In this document: in pieces, positions 53,447 to 64,000 of the stretch
Numbering within the stretch: the stretch's first letter is position 1
How the letters are laid out: each line of letters starts with the position of its first letter
Assembly: GCA_035455745.1 (NCBI GenBank)
Contig: DATIEP010000064.1
Span: 40,436-104,435, forward strand
Length of the DNA stretch: 64,000 bases
Source of the DNA: JADGGM01 sp027307005
Lineage (GTDB): Bacteria; Gemmatimonadota; Gemmatimonadetes; Gemmatimonadales; Gemmatimonadaceae
Direction: 5' to 3'
Translations under genes and position numbers: made by a program
The notes under the pieces: generated by a model
Told to the model about the DNA's origin: nothing
The model's database searches: none
What the model saw: the letters and a program-made list of their open reading frames with translations, nothing else

Positions 53447-55051
53447 TTACTGCTTTACTGGCGGGCTCGCTCCCTGGGCCAGTGAGAACAGGTCCTTCTG
53501 CGTGCCGCCCTTGCGCAGGAGCTCCATCGCACGCTGCAACTGCTTGTCGTCCGGAATCTCGCGACGGAACTCGGTCGAATCGCCAAACGCGAGCTCGGCG
53601 ACCTGATTGCCGATCCACCGATTGATCAGCGGTGCGGCAGAATCGTATTGCGCGCGATCGACCGTGATCTTGGCCGCCTGAAGCCGGCGATAGAACTCAT
53701 CACGCCATTCGGGTTTCACCGTGAACTTCGGCGAAACCTGTCCCTTGAGCTGCAGCGCATAGCTGTACAACACGCCGCGCACCGCGGGATACTTGGGCGC
53801 GATCGCCTTGAAGAACGTCTGCTCCGGCGTCGTGATCGTGTCGTCCGCGATGATGACGTCCGGCGTGATGCCGCCGCCACCGTACACAATGCGACCTGCG
53901 TCGCTGCGGTATGCCGGGCGATTCTGCTTCACAGATTCCTTCTCGAGCGAGTCTGGCGGAGCCTCGCTCGCGTTCGCTTGGAGATCGTCCGGGTTTGCCG
54001 GCTTCCGATTCTTCTGGATCGAGCGGCCGCTCGGCGTATACCACTTGCCGGTGGTGAGCTTGAGCGCCCAGCCGCCGTCGATCGGGAAGACGGTTTGCAC
54101 AAGCCCTTTGCCGAATGACGTCGTGCCGACCACCAGCGCACGGTCATGGTCCTGGAGTGCTCCGGTCACAATTTCAGCAGCCGACGCGGAGTAACCGTCG
54201 ACCATGACTACGAGGGGCAGGTTCTGAATGTGCTCATCGTCGTGCGCGGTGTAGACCTGCGGCGCACCCTGGCGCATGCGAACGCTTGCGATCTGTTGCC
54301 CGCTCTTGAGGAAGAGATCGGCGACCTGGAGGCCCTGATCGAGGATGCCACCCGGGTTGTTGCGGAGGTCGAGCACGATCGATTTTGCGCCTTGCTTGAC
54401 GAGATTGTTGACCGCGCTCTGGAGCTCGTCGGCTGCGTCTTCGTTGAACGTCTGGAGCGGGATATACGCGATCTTGTCGTTGAGCATCAGCGCATAGGGC
54501 ACTGCGGGGACGTGAATCTCGGCGCGCGTGAACGTGTAGTCGATCGGCTCGCTCACGCCGGGCCGCGAGAAGCGCACTTTGACTTGCGTGCCCACGGTGC
54601 CGATCAACACGTCGGACACCTGCTGCGACGACCATCCGCGCGTTGACGCGGTGTCGATGCCGATGATGTGATCGCCGTCCTGAACACCCGCTGATTGTGC
54701 GGGACTGTGCGAGAACACGTGAACGACGACGATTTGCCCGTCTTGATTCTCGATCTGCATTCCGATGCCGCCGTAGCGGCCCGTGGACTGCGTCGAGAAT
54801 CGTTTCAGTTCGGTAGGTGAGAAAAGCTCCGAGTACGGATCGTGGAGCTGCGTCACCAAGCCACGTGCTGCTTTCTCGTAGAGCGCGGATGCGTCGACCG
54901 TATCGACGAATCGATCGGATACGAGCGACATGACTTGGTCGAACACGCGCGCGCCGTCATGCGCCGCGCGCTCCCGAATGGAGAACCCGCCAATGGCGAC
55001 GGGGAGGAGCAGGGCGCCGACGACGACGGTCACCCGGAGTCGACGAGTCAT
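53447..55051 (-). CDS. S41 C-terminal processing peptidase
   Basis: 534 aa. N-terminal anchor/signal, a PDZ domain (GIGMQIENQDGQIVVVHVFSHSPAQSAGVQDGDHIIGID), then the S41 fold with catalytic Ser in VDGYSASAAEI and Lys in GTTSFGKGLVQTVFPI, and the GGGGITPD segment. It degrades or trims envelope proteins. Pairs with the TolB-like gene downstream. Confidence 0.93.
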   Translation of the reverse strand: MTRRLRVTVVVGALLLPVAIGGFSIRERAAHDGARVFDQVMSLVSDRFVDTVDASALYEKAARGLVTQLHDPYSELFSPTELKRFSTQSTGRYGGIGMQIENQDGQIVVVHVFSHSPAQSAGVQDGDHIIGIDTASTRGWSSQQVSDVLIGTVGTQVKVRFSRPGVSEPIDYTFTRAEIHVPAVPYALMLNDKIAYIPLQTFNEDAADELQSAVNNLVKQGAKSIVLDLRNNPGGILDQGLQVADLFLKSGQQIASVRMRQGAPQVYTAHDDEHIQNLPLVVMVDGYSASAAEIVTGALQDHDRALVVGTTSFGKGLVQTVFPIDGGWALKLTTGKWYTPSGRSIQKNRKPANPDDLQANASEAPPDSLEKESVKQNRPAYRSDAGRIVYGGGGITPDVIIADDTITTPEQTFFKAIAPKYPAVRGVLYSYALQLKGQVSPKFTVKPEWRDEFYRRLQAAKITVDRAQYDSAAPLINRWIGNQVAELAFGDSTEFRREIPDDKQLQRAMELLRKGGTQKDLFSLAQGASPPVKQ

Positions 55052-55118
55052 TGGACCATCCCGGTGGAGGGAAAGACACGTCGGACATCCGACGCATCTG
55101 CTCTAAAGGATACGACTC

Positions 55119-55146
55119 AGGGGCGCGAAGTGTTCCTCGCGCCCCT
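55119..55146. terminator. 10-bp hairpin, possible terminator
   Basis: AGGGGCGCGA pairs perfectly with TCGCGCCCCT around an 8-base loop. It is just past the stop of the 55165 gene; no T-run follows. Confidence 0.45.
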
Positions 55147-55164
55147 CCCTCCGCTCCGCACCGG

Positions 55165-55383
55165 TCATGCCGTGCCGAACGGTGATCCCCCTCCCGCTGC
55201 CCCTCCCCCTCCGTTTCCGCCCGCTTCGTTCCCGGTGGTGAGCAACTGCTTCCACGTGAGCTCCGGTCCTTTGCGAAAGCCCTTCTGGGTGATTTTCACG
55301 CCTTCGGGGGAGATCGCGACCATGTATGCTTGTCCCTCGATCTCGATCTCACGCTTGAGCGTTTTCTCCAGCTTGGTCGCCAT
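55165..55383 (-). CDS. Small conserved protein with Gly-rich tail
   Basis: 72 aa. ATKLEKTLKREIEIEGQAYMVAISPEGVKITQKGFRKGPELTWKQLLTTG forms a small basic domain; the tail is Gly/Ala-rich. GGAGAG lies 6-9 bases before ATG 55383, so I take the shorter start. Function unknown. Confidence 0.72.
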   Translation of the reverse strand: MATKLEKTLKREIEIEGQAYMVAISPEGVKITQKGFRKGPELTWKQLLTTGNEAGGNGGGGAAGGGSPFGTA

Positions 55384-55452
55384 GTGTTGCTCTCCGTGGA
55401 AGTCAGGGAAGTCAGGATGGAAACGAGTGGTGACGTCCTTCACGGCCGTGCA

Positions 55453-56304
55453 TCAGGTCGCCCGCGCCGACAAAACATAATCGACAAACCATTCGCGTCG
55501 GTGCTGGCGTACCGCGACATCGCGGACCAGACCTGCAGCCAACAGCATCTCATGGGCCGGTTGGAGCACTCGCTGCAGGTGCGACGGGTATCGTTGGGCG
55601 AGCGGAATCCGTTCGGCAAGCTCTGCAAGACCCACACGCCAGGTCAAATTGCCCTCCTCACGCGCCACCTCCATCAATCGGTACAGGCGGCGAGCAACTG
55701 GCGATGACAGCGATTGGTAGTGCGGAGCCGACAACGATACGACGTGTCCGGCGGCAATGTTGGCGCGAAGGCTGGCGGCTAGCGTAACCACGGCTTCGCC
55801 GGGCTCTGCCGCAGCGATGGACGGGAAGAGCGTCAGTTGGTCTCTGTCCAGGATTCGTCGACGCTCGATGAATACCGCGCTCAGCACATTGAAGCGGCTT
55901 TCGACCGGCGACCGGGTCGTCGCGTCGTAGTATGCGCCTTGTGATTCGAGTGTGGTGTGATTGAGACGCGCGAGCGCTGAGCGCAGCTGCTCGTACGTTC
56001 GACCATCGACGCGACGCCCGATCGATCGGAGAAACGCGTGCAGTGTGAAGCGCACGACTCCATCGGCCGGCGCGCGCATGTCGTGATAGCGATGCCACAG
56101 CTCGATGTAGACGTCTTGATCGAACGTGCCCGGCAGTCTGTCGCCGGGACGCGGGAGCACGCGCCACCGACCGCCTGACGGCGGTGCATAGGCGATTGCA
56201 GTATCGTCGGCCGAATCGCTGAGTCGGAATAGCGGCAACGCTTCGAGCGAACGGTCGAGCGCGATGATGCGGGTCGTGATTCGTCGTCGCGCCGCGAGGC
56301 TCAT
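55453..56304 (-). CDS. RepA-like replication initiator protein
   Basis: 283 aa. The pattern FDQDVYIELWHRYHDMRAPADGVVRFTLHAFLRSIGRR, TYEQLRSALARLNHTTLESQGAYYD, FIERRRILDRDQLTLFPS and SSPVARRLYRLMEVA fits the PF10134 plasmid replication initiator A family (winged-helix Rep). No partition gene or iteron array is seen near it. It may be an integrated plasmid remnant or a recruited DNA-binding protein. Confidence 0.7.
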   Translation of the reverse strand: MSLAARRRITTRIIALDRSLEALPLFRLSDSADDTAIAYAPPSGGRWRVLPRPGDRLPGTFDQDVYIELWHRYHDMRAPADGVVRFTLHAFLRSIGRRVDGRTYEQLRSALARLNHTTLESQGAYYDATTRSPVESRFNVLSAVFIERRRILDRDQLTLFPSIAAAEPGEAVVTLAASLRANIAAGHVVSLSAPHYQSLSSPVARRLYRLMEVAREEGNLTWRVGLAELAERIPLAQRYPSHLQRVLQPAHEMLLAAGLVRDVAVRQHRREWFVDYVLSARAT

Positions 56305-56361
56305 GCTTTAAGGTAGGGGTAAGCTGGCATCGCGGGCCAGATGAGTCCGACGAGTCGCCTG

Positions 56362-57084
56362 TCATCCGAGTCGAATGACTTGCCCGCTCACGGCGCGCGA
56401 GGCGTCCGAACCGAGCCAGGCAACGGCGGCAGCTACGTCTTCGCGTTCGACGTAGCGGGTCTTGTCGCCCATGCTCTCGAGATTGGCGTCTGTGCGAATC
56501 GCGGTCGGTGCGAGGGCATTGGCCCGAACGCCGTTCGCACGTTCTTCTTCGGCGACAGCGCGCATGAGTGCGACGACGCTGCTCTTGGATGCGGCGTAGG
56601 CCCACATGTTGGCGACGCTGGCGCCGGGCAGCGCAACAGCCGATGCGAAGTAGATGATGGACCCGCGCGCCGCGCGCAGCAACGGAAGAAATGCTCGAGT
56701 GGCGAGATACGCGGTGAGGAGATTGATCGACACCTGGGTGTTCCAGGTGGCGAGCGTGCTTTCGGCGACGGATCCGCTCATGGCGAAGCCGCCCGCGATG
56801 TTGACGAGGACGTCGACTCGCGGCGATCCGGCCGCGGTCGCGACATCGCGCGCCAGCGTGGCGACCTGTGCTTCATCGGCCAGATCGCACGCGAACGATT
56901 GTGCGTCGTGACCGGCGCCGCGCAGGTCATCGACGCGCGCCTGTGCTTCGTCGGCGTGGCGTGCGACGGCGATGATTCGCATGCCGGCTTCGGCGAGGGT
57001 CCGTGCGATGATTTCGCCCGTTTGTCCTTTGCGGCCGATGCCGGTCACCACCGCGAGACGACGAGAGCTCGGCGTCATCCTCAT
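56362..57084 (-). CDS. Short-chain dehydrogenase/reductase
   Basis: 240 aa. NAD(P) motif VVTGIGRKGQTGEIIA, VDVLVNIAGGF, catalytic Ser (FASAVA) and YAASKS (Tyr-x3-Lys), ending in SGQVIRLG. Substrate unknown. ATG ATG-rich start; the first ATG at 57084 or ATG two codons on are both possible. Divergent from lhr. Confidence 0.88.
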   Translation of the reverse strand: MRMTPSSRRLAVVTGIGRKGQTGEIIARTLAEAGMRIIAVARHADEAQARVDDLRGAGHDAQSFACDLADEAQVATLARDVATAAGSPRVDVLVNIAGGFAMSGSVAESTLATWNTQVSINLLTAYLATRAFLPLLRAARGSIIYFASAVALPGASVANMWAYAASKSSVVALMRAVAEEERANGVRANALAPTAIRTDANLESMGDKTRYVEREDVAAAVAWLGSDASRAVSGQVIRLG

Positions 57085-57176
57085 GTCCGGTTGCGCATGG
57101 CGAGAGCATGGGGCTGTTGCGGCGATGTGGCAAGGTTGTTCCTCCCTGCGTTCCGTGGTGACGCGTAGGTTTGGGG

Positions 57177-61796
<4,620 letters not shown>

Positions 61797-61827
61797 GCGC
61801 CGGGCGAGCGCCGCCTAACGTAGCGCG

Positions 61828-62373
61828 TCAGCGGATGTCGTCGCGGCCGAGCGTCGCGCGCACGGCTTCGCGCATCGCGAGCACCGCATCGTCGCGCGAC
61901 GCGGGCGAGTCATCGCGCACGTGCAGCTCGATGCCGTTGGCGACGGTGATGCGATGCCACACGCCTTCCGTGGCCGTCTCCTGGGCAACGATCGTATCCG
62001 CGCCCATGGTGAGCGCGGGTGCGAGCGATGCCGCCACGCGCCGCTCGAGGGCGTCGCCCGTGAGCTCGCGCATCTCGTCGCGAATTTTCTCGAGCGGCTG
62101 GCCTTCCCGCTGGCGGATTTTCACGAACAGCAACTGCAGCAGGTGGCGATATCCGTACGTCGCGGACGTGCCGGTTCCTTCGGGCCGGTCGAGCAGACCA
62201 CTCGCCACATAGTACCGCACAGCGCGCGCACTCGGCTCCGCGCGAGCCGCGGCGTTGGTGGGTCGCATTGCTGCGGCGTTGACCAGGGACGTCGCATGGG
62301 CGGCCAGTCCGCGAGCGTTCCACGGCGCGTGGCGACCGTGCGCTCGGAGTAGCGGGACTGGTGAATCAACCAT
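61828..62373 (-). CDS. MerR-like HTH protein
   Basis: 181 aa. PSARAVRYYVASGLLDRPEGTGTSATYGYRHLLQLLFVKIRQREGQPLEKIRDEM is a MerR-type winged helix without the first recognition helix in usual form. The C-terminal ~80 residues have no metal cysteines and no known effector domain. Function unknown. A GCCTAAC lies just before its end (61813). Confidence 0.68.
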   Translation of the reverse strand: MVDSPVPLLRAHGRHAPWNARGLAAHATSLVNAAAMRPTNAAARAEPSARAVRYYVASGLLDRPEGTGTSATYGYRHLLQLLFVKIRQREGQPLEKIRDEMRELTGDALERRVAASLAPALTMGADTIVAQETATEGVWHRITVANGIELHVRDDSPASRDDAVLAMREAVRATLGRDDIR

Positions 62374-62490
62374 GGGGCAAAGAATAACGGACGCGCCAGT
62401 TACGCGACAGGAGCGCCCTCGGCGGATGTGGAAACGACGAGCGGCGAGGCGCAGGGCGCCTCGCCGCCGGTTACTGCCTGGGACGAGATC

Positions 62491-63015
62491 TTACTTTCTC
62501 TTGCGTGCGCCGGCCTTACGGCTCGAGTGCTTTGCCGACGTCTTCTTGCGCGCGCCCTTTTTCCCGGCCGACTTTTTCTTGGCCGCCGCACGCCGGGGAG
62601 CTTTCTTCGCCGCCTTTTTCTTGCCGGCTTTCTTGGCTGCAGGTTTCGACGCAGCCTTCTTTGCCGCCGGCGCTGTTTTGGGCGCGGGCGCTTTGGCCGG
62701 AGCCGCAGCCTTCCTTGCAGGAGGACGAGATACGGATCCCATCCCACCCGCGGACGGCGTGGCCGGCGTGCTGATGATGGTTATTTCTTCCTCGATTTCA
62801 CCACCGTCGTCCTCCGCCGCGCCCTCTTCGTCTTCCTCATCCTCGTCTGTGCTATCCCACAGATCGTCGCTATGGGTTTTCATGCCCCAGCCGCTCGTCT
62901 CTTCCTCCTCCTCATCGTCATACGACGAGCCGCCGCCACCGTATCCGAGATCGTCCTCGTCGTCATCGTGCTCGGAAAGGTGGAGCTTCTCGTTGTACTC
63001 GTCACCGCGCGGCAT
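62491..63015 (-). CDS. Bipolar acidic/basic histone-H1-like protein
   Basis: 174 aa. Residues ~15-75 are Asp/Glu-rich (DDDEDD, DEEEEE, DEDEEDEE) and the C-terminal ~80 residues are Lys/Ala repeats (AAKKAASKPAAKKAGKKKAAKKA), as in H1-like nucleoid proteins. AGGAGG lies 6 bases before ATG 63015. A DNA-compaction role is likely; the acidic part may mask the tail. Confidence 0.8.
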   Translation of the reverse strand: MPRGDEYNEKLHLSEHDDDEDDLGYGGGGSSYDDEEEEETSGWGMKTHSDDLWDSTDEDEEDEEGAAEDDGGEIEEEITIISTPATPSAGGMGSVSRPPARKAAAPAKAPAPKTAPAAKKAASKPAAKKAGKKKAAKKAPRRAAAKKKSAGKKGARKKTSAKHSSRKAGARKRK

Positions 63016-63207
63016 GATTGCCTCCTGTCGTGTTGTCGCGTAGCACGTGGTGCTGCGGGTATGTGCTCGTTGAGCGTGTCATAGGTGGAGCTCGTGGCTT
63101 CGCGTCATCCAGCCTCCCGCCCGAAGCTCCCAATACAACACATCCTTCAATCCGTCAAGACGAGGGCCAACGCGGAGCGCCACATGCGGCTCCGGCCTCA
63201 CCCGAGT

Positions 63208-63241
63208 GACCCGAGAGCGCGCAGCGTGCGCGTCTCGGGTC
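63208..63241. terminator. Hairpin, possible terminator for the RND gene
   Basis: GACCCGAGA pairs with TCTCGGGTC, with an inner GCGC stem. It begins 7 bases past the RND gene stop; no T-run. Confidence 0.45.
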
Positions 63242-63247
63242 CGTTGG

Positions 63248-64000
63248 TCAGTCTCCGGTTGCGGGCAGCGCGGTGCTCTCGGCCTGCGGCTCGAACGCCT
63301 GGAAGCGCCGCTGCAACGAATCGAGATACGTGTAGATCACGGGCGTCACGTACAGTGTCACGAGCTGCGAGAACGCGAGGCCGCCGCACACCGCGATGCC
63401 GAGCGGGCGGCGCGACTCGGCGCCGGCGCCCGTGCCCAGCGCGATGGGCAGCGTGCCCATCAGCGCCGCCATGGTGGTCATCATGATCGGACGGAAGCGA
63501 ACGGAGCAGGCCTCGAGGATGGCATCGTGCGCCGACTTACCGTGGCCGCGCTCCGCTTCGATGGCGAAGTCGATCATCATGATCGCGTTCTTTTTGACCA
63601 ACCCGATCAGCATGATGATGCCGACGAACGCGTAGATACTCAGATCGGTATGAAAGATGAAAAGCGACAGCAGCGCGCCGAACCCGGCGAAGGGCAGCCC
63701 GGACAGGATCGTGAGTGGATGGATGAAGCTCTCGTACAGGATGCCGAGCACGATGTAGATGACGACGACCGCGAGGACGAGTAGGCCCAACAAGCCGGCC
63801 TGCGCCTGCTGGAATGCCTGGGCGGTGCCGGAGAACGCTGTGGTGACGCTCGACGGAAGGATCTCGGTGGCTGCCTGCTGCACGCGTGAAACTGCGTCGC
63901 CCAAGGACACGCCCGGCGCGAGGTTGAACGACAACGTCACCGACGGCAATTGTCCCGAGTGATTCACCGTGAGAGGACCGATGTCGGGCGACAGGTGCGC
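63248..64000 (-). CDS. RND efflux transporter (AcrB/HAE1 family), C-terminal part
   Basis: Frame open to the right edge, so the N-terminal ~800 residues are missing. The visible C-terminal ~250 residues have LAVVVIYIVLGILYESFIHPLTILSGLPFAGFGALLSL, SIYAFVGIIMLIGLVKKNAIMMIDFA and RFRPIMMTTMAALMGTLPIALGTGAGAESRRPLGIAV, the TM8-TM12 pattern of RND pumps. Inner-membrane, proton-driven drug/metal efflux. Adaptor and outer-membrane genes would be outside. Confidence 0.9.
   Translation of the reverse strand, partial: AHLSPDIGPLTVNHSGQLPSVTLSFNLAPGVSLGDAVSRVQQAATEILPSSVTTAFSGTAQAFQQAQAGLLGLLVLAVVVIYIVLGILYESFIHPLTILSGLPFAGFGALLSLFIFHTDLSIYAFVGIIMLIGLVKKNAIMMIDFAIEAERGHGKSAHDAILEACSVRFRPIMMTTMAALMGTLPIALGTGAGAESRRPLGIAVCGGLAFSQLVTLYVTPVIYTYLDSLQRRFQAFEPQAESTALPATGD

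Overview
The window is a gene-dense, high-GC bacterial chromosome segment. Lipoprotein signal peptides, outer-membrane beta-barrels and several protein types resemble what is seen in Gemmatimonadota. This placement is an inference from gene content and style; no rRNA is present to confirm it. No rRNA, tRNA, CRISPR array, transposase or phage gene was found. Many genes overlap by GTGA or ATGA, so translational coupling is common.

Layout. 1-9.4 kb: start of mnmG (leaves the left edge), small orphan genes, a membrane-anchored MutS-like ATPase coupled to a YheT-type hydrolase, an ArsC-fold protein, an ABC-F ATPase, murB, and an unusual hisI-hisA pair. 9.6-16.8 kb: SufR-like regulator, DUF4142 protein, Rieske/FAD oxidoreductase, two cupredoxin lipoproteins, large zinc metalloprotease. 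16.8-22.2 kb: a Wzz/BY-kinase-like protein without a P-loop, a lipoprotein, then a compact set that looks like an orphan RiPP locus (short precursor with a lasso-type WxxPxL leader, HPrK-like kinase, PqqD/RRE protein, beta-propeller lipoprotein). 22.2-25.7 kb: a methionine-sulfoxide reductase fused to a dead-looking (p)ppGpp hydrolase domain, and ispG. 25.7-32.5 kb: arginine biosynthesis, argH-argG-argR on the minus strand and argC-B-D-A on the plus strand, with two ArgR operator candidates. 32.7-47.1 kb: paired beta-barrels, Smr-like protein, MarC, GCPII-like peptidase, a hydrogenase-like protein divergent from a Crp/Fnr regulator, lipases, MBL hydrolase, aldo/keto reductase, desaturase, YggX variant and GH3 enzyme. 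47.1-57.1 kb: NrtR-like regulator with two matching operators, stand-alone LigD polymerase, cold-shock protein, SPFH protein, TolB-like protein, S41 protease, RepA-like initiator, SDR. 57.2-64 kb: Lhr helicase, MerR-like regulator, histone-H1-like bipolar protein, and the C-terminus of an RND pump (leaves the right edge).

The most striking non-gene signal is the heptamer GTTAGGC. I counted about 71 copies by hand, in both orientations, about one per 0.9 kb. Base composition predicts roughly 7-8. It lies mostly inside genes in every reading frame and accounts for many of the otherwise rare TTA leucine codons. Its density resembles DNA uptake sequences or HIP1-type iterated motifs. The best candidates for a new system are this motif and the orphan RiPP-like locus at 19.9-22.2 kb.
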